In this document: positions 35,721 through 44,478 of the stretch, piece by piece | Position numbering within the stretch: position 1 is the first letter of the stretch | Layout of the letters: each line of letters opens with the position of its first letter | Origin: JAHJDS01 sp964569795 | Lineage (GTDB): Bacteria; Desulfobacterota; Desulfarculia; Desulfarculales; JAHJDS01 | Length of the DNA stretch: 64,000 nt | Reading direction: 5' to 3' | Assembly: GCA_964569795.1 (NCBI GenBank) | Contig: CAZMVB010000003.1 | Span: forward strand, 151,869-215,868 | The notes under the pieces: generated by a model | Seen by the model: the letters and a program-made list of their open reading frames with translations, nothing else | Told to the model about the DNA's origin: nothing | Databases searched by the model: none | Made by a program: the position numbers and the translations under genes

Positions 35721-36065
35721 TCAATATTTGATCAAGACGACGCCCCCGCTGCGGAGGTTGATGATCTGGAGCCAGCCCCGGTTGCCGGGCAACACGGCCA
35801 GCAGGGTCACGACCACCAGGTCCCCCTGGCGGATGTCCTCGACCTTGAAGCGCTGTCGATAGCTGGCCCGGCCGACGATCCGGGCCTTGAAGCTGAACCC
35901 GGTCCGGAGCTTGGCCGGGCCGGGCAGGGGCGTCAGCCCCACCCGGGAACACCAGGCGGCCAGGTCTCCGGCGGCCCGGGCCGGGGGCGGCGGTCCGGAG
36001 GCGGTCGCGGCCAGGGCCGCCACCACCAGCCCCAGGATGATCTTTTGGCAAGAAACCAATCTCAT
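35721..36065 (-). CDS. Small exported protein, unknown
   Basis: 114 residues: signal peptide MRLVSCQKIILGLVVAALAAT, Pro/Ala linker, then a compact beta-rich domain (FSFKARIVGRASYRQRFKVEDIRQGDLVVVTLLAVLPG ... LQIINLRSGGVVLIKY) that could be an SH3-like or OB-like fold. No family recognised. I start at the ATG at 36065, preceded by GGGGGAGGG, rather than at an upstream in-frame codon. A Cys near residue 6 is too early for a normal lipobox. Confidence 0.6.
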   Translation of the reverse strand: MRLVSCQKIILGLVVAALAATASGPPPPARAAGDLAAWCSRVGLTPLPGPAKLRTGFSFKARIVGRASYRQRFKVEDIRQGDLVVVTLLAVLPGNRGWLQIINLRSGGVVLIKY

Positions 36066-36213
36066 GGACCCTCCCCCGGCCGATGGGCGGTGCCACCGGC
36101 CGGACCCCTTTTCACCGGCCCGCATCTATATTACCCTATCGGCCAGGAAGAGACCGCAGTCAAATCAGACCCGGCCCGGGCCGGGTCGCCCCGCCAGTCA
36201 GGGAGGGTTGGAG

Positions 36214-37275
36214 ATGAGCGCCACCGTGACCACCGTGACCGAAAAGACGGCCTTGCCGCCCGGGGTCCTGATCCACGTCGGCGAGGTCAGGACCGAACGG
36301 GCCCGCCTGACCGTCATCGACTACAACACCCAGGACTACAACGTCATCGACGACCCGGGCGAGGCCGACCTGGACCGGGCCGCGGCCGAGGACACGGTGA
36401 CCTGGATCAAGGTCGTCGGCCTGCATCAGGTCGAGGTCATCGAGCGCCTGGGCAAGAAGCTGGGCATCCATCCCCTGGCCCTGGAGGACGTGGTCAACAC
36501 CCAGCACCGCCCCAAGATCGACGAGTACCCCGACTTCCTGCTGGCCGTCATCCGGATCTTCGACTGGGACGAGGCCGGGGAGTTGCGCCCCAACCAGATC
36601 AGCCTGATCCTGGGGGCGCACTACGTCGTCACCTTCGAGGAGGGGCCCGTCTCGGCCCTGGACAAGGTCCAGGAGCGCCTGGCCCAGGGCCGGGGCCGCC
36701 TGCGCCGGATGGGGGCCGACTACCTGGCCTATGCCCTGCTGGACACGGCCATCGACGGACTGTTCAACGTCCTGGAGGCCTTCGGCGAACGGATCGAGGA
36801 CGTGGAGGAGGAGGTCCTGACCCGTCCGGGCTCCAGGACCGTGGCCGCCATCCATCACATCAAGCGCCAGTCCCTGGCCCTGCGGCGGAGCGTCTGGCCC
36901 ATGCGGGAGATGATCGGCCTGCTCCATCGGGGCGAGTCGGAATTCATCGCCGACAACACCCGGGTTTACCTGCGCGACGTTTACGACCACACCATCCAGA
37001 TCATGGACTCCATCGAGACCCAGCGCGACATCCTGGCCGGCCTGCTGGACGTCCACCTGTCCAGCGTCAGCAACCGCCTGAACGAGATCATGAAGGTCCT
37101 GACCATCATCGCCACCATCTTCATCCCCCTGACCTTTGTCACCGGCTACTACGGCATGAACTTCAAGCACATGCCCGAGCTGAACTGGTGGTGGGCCTAC
37201 CCGGCGGTGTTCGGCCTGATGATCGGCGCCACGGGGCTGATGCTCGTCTGGTTCCGGCGGCGGCACTGGATCTGA
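36214..37275 (+). CDS. corA: CorA-type magnesium/cobalt transporter
   Basis: 353 residues. Large cytosolic alpha/beta and helical domain (DDPGEADLDRAAAEDTVTWIKV, HPLALEDVVNTQHRPKIDEYPDF), long stalk helix, then TM1 (VLTIIATIFIPLTFVTGYYG) ending in the selectivity motif GMN (314-316), extracellular MPELNWWW and TM2 (YPAVFGLMIGATGLMLVWF) with basic C-terminus. Homopentameric inner-membrane Mg channel. ATG after GGGAGGG. Confidence 0.95.
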   Translation: MSATVTTVTEKTALPPGVLIHVGEVRTERARLTVIDYNTQDYNVIDDPGEADLDRAAAEDTVTWIKVVGLHQVEVIERLGKKLGIHPLALEDVVNTQHRPKIDEYPDFLLAVIRIFDWDEAGELRPNQISLILGAHYVVTFEEGPVSALDKVQERLAQGRGRLRRMGADYLAYALLDTAIDGLFNVLEAFGERIEDVEEEVLTRPGSRTVAAIHHIKRQSLALRRSVWPMREMIGLLHRGESEFIADNTRVYLRDVYDHTIQIMDSIETQRDILAGLLDVHLSSVSNRLNEIMKVLTIIATIFIPLTFVTGYYGMNFKHMPELNWWWAYPAVFGLMIGATGLMLVWFRRRHWI

Positions 37276-37295
37276 GGCGGTCAGATCGTTCGGGT

Positions 37296-38411
37296 TCAGG
37301 CCGGGGGAGGCGCCGGGCCGGCCGGCCCCTTGTCCGGGAAGTCGGTCTGGGCGCTGATGTTGAAGACGGTCCGGGTCGGGTAGGCGAACTCGACCCCGAT
37401 CTCGGCGAAGCGGCCGTAGATCTCGGAGTTGATCCGGTCCTGGATGTCCATGTACAGGTTATAGTCCCGGTCCAGGACGTAATAGACCACCTCGAAGATC
37501 AGGGCGAAGTCGCCGTACTTGAGGAAGTGGATCCGGTCCACCCGGGTCTGATCGATGGCCTCGATCACCTCCCGGATGATTTGCTTGATGTCGGCCAGCC
37601 GCTGGTGCGGCGTCTGGTAGGTCACCCCGATCTGGAACAGCACCCGGCGCTCGGTCATGCGCTTGTAGTTGCGGATGCGGCTCTTGAGCAGGTCCGCGTT
37701 GGAGAAGACGATCTGCTCGCCGTCCAGGCTCCGGACGCTGGTCGTCTTGAGCCCGATCCGCTCGACGGTGCCCTTGAACTCGCCGACGATGATGAAGTCG
37801 CCCACCCGGAAGGGCTTGTCCAGGGCGATGGCGAAGGACGAGAAGAAATCGGCCAGGATGGTCTGGCCGGCCAGGGCGATGGCCACGCCGCCGATGCCCA
37901 GGCCGGTGACCAGGGTGGTGATGTTGACGCCCAGGTTATGGAGGACCACCAGGAACAGGACGCTCCACAGGGCCACCCGGGCCAGAAAGGACATGGCCAC
38001 CAGGGTCGAGGAGCCCTCGGGGTCCTCCTGGACCCGGGCGTCGAAGCGGCGGGTGAACCAGAACCTGATCGCCTCGTTGGCCCAGAGGGCCATCATGAGC
38101 AGCAGGGCGGTCAGGACCACCTCGCCGGCCAGGACCCGCCACCGGAGCGGGAAGTTCAGGGGGAGGGTCCCCAGGTACAGGGAGAAGATAACCAGAAAGA
38201 CGGTCCGGGTCCGGCGGGACAGGACCTCGATCAGGTAATCATCGACCAGGTTGTGGACTCGCTCGGCCATCTTTTTCAGATACTTGAGCAGGATCGCCCG
38301 GGCCAGCTTGAGGCCGAGGAACGACCCCAGGGCCACGGCCCCGGCCAGGGCCCAGGTCCACCAGGGATTGAGATAGCGTATCGGTATCTGAGGCGGCTCG
38401 AAGATGCTCAT
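37296..38411 (-). CDS. MscS-family mechanosensitive channel
   Basis: 371 residues. Several N-terminal helices, the pore helix TM3 with Gly/Ala packing (VTGLGIGGVAIALAGQTILADFFSSFAI), the beta domain FRVGDFIIVGEFKGTVERIGLKTTSVRSLDG and a C-terminal alpha/beta domain ending in EFAYPTRTVF. Related to small-conductance channels that release solutes on hypo-osmotic shock. Convergent with corA, 20 bp apart. Confidence 0.93.
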   Translation of the reverse strand: MSIFEPPQIPIRYLNPWWTWALAGAVALGSFLGLKLARAILLKYLKKMAERVHNLVDDYLIEVLSRRTRTVFLVIFSLYLGTLPLNFPLRWRVLAGEVVLTALLLMMALWANEAIRFWFTRRFDARVQEDPEGSSTLVAMSFLARVALWSVLFLVVLHNLGVNITTLVTGLGIGGVAIALAGQTILADFFSSFAIALDKPFRVGDFIIVGEFKGTVERIGLKTTSVRSLDGEQIVFSNADLLKSRIRNYKRMTERRVLFQIGVTYQTPHQRLADIKQIIREVIEAIDQTRVDRIHFLKYGDFALIFEVVYYVLDRDYNLYMDIQDRINSEIYGRFAEIGVEFAYPTRTVFNISAQTDFPDKGPAGPAPPPA

Positions 38412-38448
38412 GCCCGCTCCGCGATTTCGTCCTCGGGGTTTTTTGTTC

Positions 38449-38476
38449 AGTTTAACATCTTCGGGGCAACGGTCAA
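38449..38476 (-). promoter_or_regulatory. Sigma70-type promoter for the MscS gene
   Basis: Minus strand TTGACC (38476-38471), 16 bp, TAAACT (38454-38449), about 40 bp upstream of the ATG at 38411. Confidence 0.5.
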
Positions 38477-38486
38477 CGCCGGCCGC

Positions 38487-38516
38487 TTGTCAGGACGCCC
38501 CGGGCTGGGTTATTTT
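38487..38516 (+). promoter_or_regulatory. Sigma70-type promoter for the rhomboid gene
   Basis: TTGTCA (38487-38492), 18 bp, TATTTT (38511-38516), about 60 bp ahead of the GTG at 38576. Divergent from the MscS promoter. Confidence 0.45.
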
Positions 38517-38575
38517 AGGAGCAACCTCGGGCCGGGGCCCGACCGGCCCGAAAGGACCTCCACGGGGGCGCCGCC

Positions 38576-39148
38576 GTGCGGGAGAAGCTCAGCGAAAACA
38601 TTCAGATCTCCTTGATCGCCCTGGGCGTCATCTGGGCCGTGTTCGGCCTGGACGCCCTGATCAGCCAGAGCCTGACCTCAATGAAGCTGTACCGCTTCTT
38701 CGGGATCGTGCCCTGGGATGTGGGCCGGTTGTGGCGGATCCTGACCGCCCCGTTCATCCATGCCTCCCTGGGCCACATCCTGTCCAACAGCCTGCCCCTG
38801 GTCATCCTCCTGTTCGTGTCCCTCAGCTTTTCCCGGCGGCTGACCGCCCGGGCCCTGGTGGCGATCGTCGTCCTGGGCGGGCTGGTGGTCTGGGTCCTGG
38901 GCAAAAGCGGGATCCACGGCGGGGCCAGCGGCGTCATCTTCGGCCTGATCGGGTTCCTGATCGGGGCCGGGCTGTTCAGGCGGTCGTGGCGGTCCATGCT
39001 GGTGGCCCTGGTGGTCCTGGTCCTCTACGGCGGGGCGATCCTCACCGCCGTCATCCCCCGGCCGGGCATCAGCTGGATGGGGCATCTGGGCGGGTTCGCG
39101 GCCGGGTTGCTCGTGGCCAGGTTTACTCGCAGCGGCGCTCGAAACTGA
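38576..39148 (+). CDS. Rhomboid-family intramembrane serine protease
   Basis: 190 residues with about six hydrophobic helices. The catalytic dyad is visible: Ser118 in HGGASGVIFGLIGFL and His170 in MGHLGGFAAG; APFIHASLGHILSNSLPL supplies the conserved His67 and Asn71 of the oxyanion region. Cleaves other membrane proteins inside the bilayer; substrate unknown. GTG start; short leader. Confidence 0.9.
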   Translation: MREKLSENIQISLIALGVIWAVFGLDALISQSLTSMKLYRFFGIVPWDVGRLWRILTAPFIHASLGHILSNSLPLVILLFVSLSFSRRLTARALVAIVVLGGLVVWVLGKSGIHGGASGVIFGLIGFLIGAGLFRRSWRSMLVALVVLVLYGGAILTAVIPRPGISWMGHLGGFAAGLLVARFTRSGARN

Positions 39149-39232
39149 ACCCCCTCCGCCTGAACCCCTCGGATCGATATCACCACCTGACAACCGTTTT
39201 TAGAAATTTCTTCCCCGGCTGAAACCCGGCAC

Positions 39233-40570
39233 CTACCTTCCTCCGGCCTTTTTCCGGATCAGTTCGGCCGCCTTTTTTTGCCCGGCGGCCAGGGCGGCCG
39301 CCAGGGGCGTCTGGCCGGCCGTGTTTTTGAGGTCGAGCCTGGCCCCGGCGGCGAGCAGGAGCTTGACCGCCCCGAGCCGGCCGTTCTCGGCGGCCAGGTG
39401 GAGGGGGGTGTTCTTCAGGTCGTCCCCGGCGTTGGGGTCGGCCCCGGCGGCGAGCAGGGCCTGCACCGCCGCCGTCCGGCCCAGCCGGGCCGCCAGGTGC
39501 AGGGCCGTCTTTCCGTAAACCACGTCGGTCTTGACCGCCCCGGGCTTAAGGGCCGCCAGCTTCTTGATGGCGGCGGCGTCTCCCTCGGCCGCGGCCAAGA
39601 GAATCCTGTGGTCAGGCGGCAGCCGTCCGCCCCGGCGGCGCAGCAAGGCGGCCGCCGGCTTCTGGCCCTCGATCACGGCCGCGGCCAGGGGGGTCAGGCC
39701 GGCCCGGTTGACGGCGTTCAGGGGTGCGCCCTTGGCCAAGAGGATCTTGATCAGGCCTGCCCGGCCCTCGGCCGCGGCCACGTGGAGGGCCGTGTCACCG
39801 GACCTGTCCGCCAGGGTTGGATCGGCCCCGTGCAACAGGAGCCACCTGACGGCCGCCGGGTTGTTTTGGGCCACGGCCAGGTGGAGCGGGGCCCGGCCCC
39901 CGGCGTCCCTGGCGTTCACCCGGGCGCCGTGCTTGACCAGAAAATCGGCCAGCCGGGGCTGCCACCGGATCACGGCCCAGTGCAGGGCGGTGGTCACCCC
40001 CGGCCGGGCGGGGTTGACCTTGACGCCGTATTTCACCAGGACCTTGACCACGGCCAGGTGCCCGGCAAAGGCGGCCAGGAGCAGCGGGGTCTGTTGAAAG
40101 TAATCAGGCGTGTCGCCGGCCGAGCCGCTCCTCAGCAGCAGCTCGACCAGGGCCGGACGGCCCTCGGCCGCGGCCCGGTGGAGGGCGCTCTGGCCGGACT
40201 TGTCCCGGGCGGTGACGAGTTGGGGGGTTCCGTTCAGGAGGCCCGTGACCCCCCCCGTGTCGCCCGCCTTGATCGCCGCCCAAAGCCGCCGTCTGATCGC
40301 CGCCGGGGTCGGCCGGTTCAGCCGGGCGGCCAGGGCGTACCACCGTTGCTGGGCCTCGCGGGCGGCCGGTTCGATCATCAGGGCCCGGCGATACAGTCTC
40401 ACCGCCAGCCGGTAGTCTTTTTCGGTCTCGGCCTGCCTGGCCTGCTCCATCAGCCCGGCCAGGCGCGGGTCGGCCCGTCTGAGGCTGACGGTCAGGGAGA
40501 CCACGATCGCCGCCGCGGCCAGGGCCGCCCCGGCCGTGACCATCAGGCCGATGCGGTGACGTCTGGTCAT
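39233..40570 (-). CDS. Membrane-anchored ankyrin-repeat protein
   Basis: 445 residues. An N-terminal helix (LMVTAGAALAAAAIVVSLTV) anchors it, then a TPR-like helical stretch (ETEKDYRLAVRLYRRALMIEP), then about nine or ten ankyrin repeats from residue 95 onward (SGQSALHRAAAEGRPALVELLLRSG, DTALHVAAAEGRAGLIKILL, KTALHLAARLGRTAAVQALLAAGADPN). A protein-binding scaffold, probably periplasmic. Its ATG overlaps the stop of the upstream gene (ATGA), so the two are coupled. Confidence 0.88.
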   Translation of the reverse strand: MTRRHRIGLMVTAGAALAAAAIVVSLTVSLRRADPRLAGLMEQARQAETEKDYRLAVRLYRRALMIEPAAREAQQRWYALAARLNRPTPAAIRRRLWAAIKAGDTGGVTGLLNGTPQLVTARDKSGQSALHRAAAEGRPALVELLLRSGSAGDTPDYFQQTPLLLAAFAGHLAVVKVLVKYGVKVNPARPGVTTALHWAVIRWQPRLADFLVKHGARVNARDAGGRAPLHLAVAQNNPAAVRWLLLHGADPTLADRSGDTALHVAAAEGRAGLIKILLAKGAPLNAVNRAGLTPLAAAVIEGQKPAAALLRRRGGRLPPDHRILLAAAEGDAAAIKKLAALKPGAVKTDVVYGKTALHLAARLGRTAAVQALLAAGADPNAGDDLKNTPLHLAAENGRLGAVKLLLAAGARLDLKNTAGQTPLAAALAAGQKKAAELIRKKAGGR

Positions 40571-41055
40571 GGTTTTTTGACCGGGACTTTGGGCATTGGG
40601 GTGAAGGGGGCCACGAACAGGCGATGGCCCTCCGAGTCGAAAATCATCAACGACGCGTCCCTGGAACCGGCCAGGCCGAGGGCCACCCGGGGCTTGGCCT
40701 GATCGTCCCTCAGGACCAGGCCGTAGAACCTTCCCGGCCGGCCGGTGATCACCAGTCGGGGCTGATGGCGCTTGTCCATGAGTCCGACCTCGACCGATCC
40801 CTTATCGGTCACCGCCAGGGCCAGCCGGGCCAGGCCCTGCCCGTCGCGCATGGTCAGGACCACCGCCCCCTTTTTGACCGCCAGCGACCCCCGGGGGCGG
40901 CCCGAGCCGTCCACCAGGACCAGCCGCGAGGCGATCACGGTCTGGGACGTGGCGGCCAGGGCCGGCTCGCCCTGGAACTGGTGGAACAGGGCCGCGCCCC
41001 CGAAACCGGCGGCCAGGGCGGCGGCCAGCAGCATTGATACCTGTTTTCGATTCAT
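40567..41055 (-). CDS. Exported beta-rich protein of unknown function
   Basis: 162 residues. Signal peptide or anchor MNRKQVSMLLAAALAAGFGGAALF, then repeating short strands of the type ASRLVLVDGSGRPRGSL, GAVVLTMRDGQGLARLAL, GSVEVGLMDKRHQPRLVI, which look like an imperfect 20-25-residue beta repeat. I start at the ATG at 41055, which follows GGGAGGG; the frame is open upstream. Co-transcribed with the ankyrin-repeat gene, so they may act together in the envelope. Confidence 0.65.
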   Translation of the reverse strand: MNRKQVSMLLAAALAAGFGGAALFHQFQGEPALAATSQTVIASRLVLVDGSGRPRGSLAVKKGAVVLTMRDGQGLARLALAVTDKGSVEVGLMDKRHQPRLVITGRPGRFYGLVLRDDQAKPRVALGLAGSRDASLMIFDSEGHRLFVAPFTPMPKVPVKKP

Positions 41056-41226
41056 CCCTGCCCTCCCGGACGTAATGCCCTCGTTTGCGGCCGATCCCGG
41101 CGTCGGCCTTCTCAAACTTACCACGACCGGCCGCCCGGCCACAATCAACCCCTGTACTTCCCGGCCGGACTCGAGTATCCTGCATCAAGTTTTTTGTAAA
41201 AACCTCGCCCAGCCGGGGGGACCAGG

Positions 41227-42426
41227 ATGAGCGAACGCTACCAGTTCAACCGGATGGAGTTGGCCGGCAGCCTCGGCGATCTGGGGACGCTCCTGCCCCT
41301 GGCCATCGGCATGATCGTCGTCAACAAGCTCGATCCCACCGGACTGCTGTTGACCGTCGGCCTGTACTACGTCCTGGCCGGGGCCTACTTCGGGGTGACC
41401 GTCCCGGTCCAGCCGATGAAGGTCATCGGGGCCTATGCCGTGGCCACCGGGATTTCGGCCGTCCAGATCACCAGCGCCGGTCTGATGATGGGCCTTTTTC
41501 TGCTGATCATCGGCGGCAGCGGGCTGATGAGCCTCATCGGCCGCTACACCCCGGCGGCGGTGGTCCGGGGCGTGCAGCTCTCGACCGGGGTCCTGCTGCT
41601 GGCCCAGGGGGTCAGGTTCATGGTCGGGACGGCCAAGTTCCAGACCCTCCAGGGCGCGGCCGAGCCCCACCTGATCGTTCAGACCCTGGGACCGATCCCC
41701 ATCGGGATCGTCATCGGGGGGGTGGCGGTCATCTTGACCCTGTTGCTGCTTACGAACCGGCGACTGCCGGCCGCCCTGGTGGTGGTCGTCCTGGGCCTGG
41801 TCCTGGGCCTGATTCTGGCCAAGCCGGGCCTCCTGGGCCAGCTCGGCCTGGGGCTGCACCGGCCCCGGCTGTTGCCCTTCGGCTGGCCCACCTGGCCTGA
41901 CCTGACCCTGGCCCTGCTGGTGCTGGTTTTGCCCCAGGCGCCGATGACCATCGGCAACGCGGTCATCGCCCAGACCGACCTGTCCCGGGAGTATTTCGGC
42001 GAAAAATCACGGCGGATCACCTATCGCTCGATGTGTCTGAGCATGGGCCTGGCCAACATCGCCGCCTTTTTGGTGGGCGGGATGCCGGTCTGCCACGGCG
42101 CGGGGGGCCTGGCGGCCCACTACCGTTTCGGGGCCCGGACGGCCGGCTCGAACCTGATGATCGGGATAGCGTTTTTTGTAATGGCGGTCCTGCTGGGACC
42201 GAGTGCCGTGGCCGTCCTGTCGCTGCTGCCCCTGTCGGTGCTGGGGGTATTGCTGACCTTTGCCGGGGCCCAGCTGGCCCTGTCGGTGATCGATCTGGGA
42301 GCGCGGCGGGACTGGTTCGTGGCCGTGGTCATGCTCGGACTGACCCTGGCCACCAATCTGGCCGTGGGGTTCATGGTCGGGTTCGCCCTGGCCTGGGTCC
42401 TCAAGTGGGACAAGCTGAACGTTTGA
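41227..42426 (+). CDS. Putative sulfate/molybdate transporter (MOT1-like, SulP superfamily)
   Basis: 399 residues, about ten to twelve hydrophobic helices. ELAGSLGDLGTLLPLAIGM and the duplicated-motif segment VPVQPMKVIGAYAVATG are the signatures of MOT1-type molybdate/sulfate carriers; later APMTIGNAVIAQTDLSREYF and GMPVCHGAGGLAAHYRFGARTAGSN repeat the pattern. There is no STAS domain, as in MOT1. Molybdate versus sulfate cannot be decided here. Confidence 0.85.
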   Translation: MSERYQFNRMELAGSLGDLGTLLPLAIGMIVVNKLDPTGLLLTVGLYYVLAGAYFGVTVPVQPMKVIGAYAVATGISAVQITSAGLMMGLFLLIIGGSGLMSLIGRYTPAAVVRGVQLSTGVLLLAQGVRFMVGTAKFQTLQGAAEPHLIVQTLGPIPIGIVIGGVAVILTLLLLTNRRLPAALVVVVLGLVLGLILAKPGLLGQLGLGLHRPRLLPFGWPTWPDLTLALLVLVLPQAPMTIGNAVIAQTDLSREYFGEKSRRITYRSMCLSMGLANIAAFLVGGMPVCHGAGGLAAHYRFGARTAGSNLMIGIAFFVMAVLLGPSAVAVLSLLPLSVLGVLLTFAGAQLALSVIDLGARRDWFVAVVMLGLTLATNLAVGFMVGFALAWVLKWDKLNV

Positions 42427-42435
42427 CGATATCGG

Positions 42436-43473
42436 TCAGATATTGAACCGGACGTGGACCACCTCGCCGTCGGCGACGACGTACTCCTTGCCCTCGAGCC
42501 TGAGCAGACCCCGTTTCTTGGCCTCGGCCAGGGAGCCGCAGTCCAGCAGGTCGCTCGCGGCTATGACCTCGGCCCGGATGAAACCCTGGGCCAGGTCGGA
42601 GTGGATGGCGGCCGCCGCGTCCAGGGCGGTCTCGCCCCCGCGCAGGGTCCAGGCCCGGACCTCGTCCTCGCCCACGGTGAAGAAGCTGATCCGGCCCCCG
42701 GCCCGGTACACCCCCCGGAGGACCCGTCCCGCGGCCCGCTCGGTCAGACCGTAGTCGGCCGCGAACTCCTCCTGCTCATCAGGCTCCATGCGCATCAGCT
42801 CCATTTCCAGCCGGGACCGGATGACCTCGACCCCCTCGGCCGCCAGGTCAGGGACTGAATCGTCCTCGTCGTCGTTGGCCGCCACCACCAGGCGCGGCTT
42901 GGCCGAGAGCAGGGTGTAGCCCTTGAGCTGGGGGGCCAAGGCCAGTTCGGGCTCGTCGCGCAGGGGGACGCCCCGGGCCAGGACCTGGCCGGCCCGTTCG
43001 AGCAGTGCCTTTTCCTCGGGATCGATCTTTTTGCCCCGCTGCCGGTCAACGGCCAGCCGTTCCAGCTTGGCCTCGACCTGGAGCGAGTCGCTGATGATCA
43101 GCTCCTCCTCGATCCGTGCCAGGTCCCCGGCCGGATCGGCCCCGGCGTCGGCCCGGGCGAAGTTGCGGACCACGGCCACCAGGGCCTCGGCCGACCTGAT
43201 CCTGGGGCCGAGATCGAGGGTGGTCCGGGCCGGCCGGTCGTCCTTGTCCACCCGGCCCCCGCCGTCGATAAAGGTCACCTGGGCCGCCACCTTGCGCCGG
43301 GGGTGGTACAGTTCGGCCAGGGCCTCTAGGCGCTCGTCGGGCACGGGCACCACCCCCCGGACAAAACCGTCCCGGGCCACGGCCCCGGTCGCGGCGTCGT
43401 AGTCCTGCCCGGTCACCGCGCAGAACAGGGTCGTCTTGCCCGACCCAGGCAGACCGATCAGGGCGACCTCCAT
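42436..43473 (-). CDS. ychF: YchF/OLA1-like GTPase
   Basis: 345 residues. P-loop GLPGSGKT, switch-type segment VVPVPDERLEALAELYHPRRKVAAQVTFIDGGG (YchF-like P-D-x-R...D-x-x-G), VVAANDDEDD in place of the NKxD motif, helical domain and a C-terminal TGS/DUF933 region (ISFFTVGEDEVRAWTLRGGETALDAAAAIHSDLAQGFIRAEVI). Shorter and more divergent than typical YchF (about 363 residues), so a YchF paralogue is possible. Gene order: directly after the YihY-like gene on the same strand. Confidence 0.85.
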   Translation of the reverse strand: MEVALIGLPGSGKTTLFCAVTGQDYDAATGAVARDGFVRGVVPVPDERLEALAELYHPRRKVAAQVTFIDGGGRVDKDDRPARTTLDLGPRIRSAEALVAVVRNFARADAGADPAGDLARIEEELIISDSLQVEAKLERLAVDRQRGKKIDPEEKALLERAGQVLARGVPLRDEPELALAPQLKGYTLLSAKPRLVVAANDDEDDSVPDLAAEGVEVIRSRLEMELMRMEPDEQEEFAADYGLTERAAGRVLRGVYRAGGRISFFTVGEDEVRAWTLRGGETALDAAAAIHSDLAQGFIRAEVIAASDLLDCGSLAEAKKRGLLRLEGKEYVVADGEVVHVRFNI

Positions 43474-43474
43474 G

Positions 43475-44440
43475 TCAATTCCCCTCGTCGGACTTGATGG
43501 ACGCCGGACGCAGATAGCGGTGGTGGGCGGCCAGCTCGGCGCAGTACAGGACCACGCACGAGAAGAAGAACATCAGGATCAAAAACAGGATAAAGGTCGT
43601 CATCGAGCCGTAGATGTAACTGTAGGCCGGGTTATGGGTCGTGATGTGGGAAAAGATGGTCTTGGCCATCTCCCAGAACACCGCCCCGAAAAAGCCGCCG
43701 TACAGGGCCGACCGCCAGGGCACCCGGGTGTAAGGGATCAGCTTGTAGATGCCGGTCAGGCTGAGGCAGATGATCACGAAGGGAAAGACGTACTTGAGCA
43801 AGACCCCGTACACCAGCGACCGGCCGAAGGTCATCCAGGGGGCCGTGGGCAGCGAGGCGAACCAGCCGCCGTTCAGCCAGGCGCCCAGGGTCCACGACCC
43901 CGCCGCCCGGGTCAGGGACAGGGCGTCCATCAGCCTGGCCAGAAATTCCACCCCGCCGCTGATCCCGGCCGAGAGCAGGACCATCAGCCCGGTCAAGGGG
44001 ATCAGACCGAACGAGATCAGCTTGGCGTGAAAGAAGTTGCGGTGCTTGTCCGCCTTGAAGATGTGGGACAGCGAAAAATCCAGGGAATCGAACATGAACG
44101 AGCTGATCCAGAACATGAACAGAAAGCCCCAGACCCCGACCCAGCTGGCCTCGAGCTTGATCTTCTTCACCTCGCCGATGATGAAGGCGGCGTACTGGGG
44201 CATGGACTGGGTCACAAACAGGTCCAGCTGGTGATACAGCTCGGGGAACGATCCCAGGACCAGCCCGAAGGCCCACAAAAACAAAAACAGGATGGGGATG
44301 ATCGCCAGCAGCATCCAGAACGACAGGGCCGCCGCCAGCTCGATACAGCCGTCGTGCCAGAACGCGCCCAGACTTTGCCAGAAAATCCGCCGCGTGTCCC
44401 GGGCGAACCGGACCGCCTGATTCAGGAAACCGCCCTCCAT
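43475..44440 (-). CDS. YihY/RNase BN-like integral membrane protein
   Basis: 321 residues, about six hydrophobic helices. LAAALSFWMLLAIIPILFLFLWAF matches the YihY N-terminal ALSxxxLLAxxP motif, and IPYTRVPWRSALYGGFFGAVFWEMAK plus SMTTFILFLILMFFFSCVVLYCAELA the C-terminal motif. Despite the old name these are not RNases; function is unclear. I choose the ATG at 44440; a TTG upstream would lie beyond the -10 element. Confidence 0.85.
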   Translation of the reverse strand: MEGGFLNQAVRFARDTRRIFWQSLGAFWHDGCIELAAALSFWMLLAIIPILFLFLWAFGLVLGSFPELYHQLDLFVTQSMPQYAAFIIGEVKKIKLEASWVGVWGFLFMFWISSFMFDSLDFSLSHIFKADKHRNFFHAKLISFGLIPLTGLMVLLSAGISGGVEFLARLMDALSLTRAAGSWTLGAWLNGGWFASLPTAPWMTFGRSLVYGVLLKYVFPFVIICLSLTGIYKLIPYTRVPWRSALYGGFFGAVFWEMAKTIFSHITTHNPAYSYIYGSMTTFILFLILMFFFSCVVLYCAELAAHHRYLRPASIKSDEGN

Positions 44441-44449
44441 GACGATGCG

Positions 44450-44478
44450 ATTATAGCCCAGGCCCGGGGCATTCTCAA
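44450..44478 (-). promoter_or_regulatory. Sigma70 promoter with almost no leader for the YihY-like gene
   Basis: Minus strand TTGAGA (44478-44473), 17 bp, TATAAT (44455-44450). The ATG at 44440 lies about nine bases after the -10 box, so the message would be leaderless or nearly so. The -35 overlaps the last codons of the radical SAM gene. Confidence 0.55.

Noticed and set aside
35685..38615. Plus-strand open frame of about 976 codons
   Set aside because: It crosses corA in another frame and runs antisense through MscS; no domain and no start signals.
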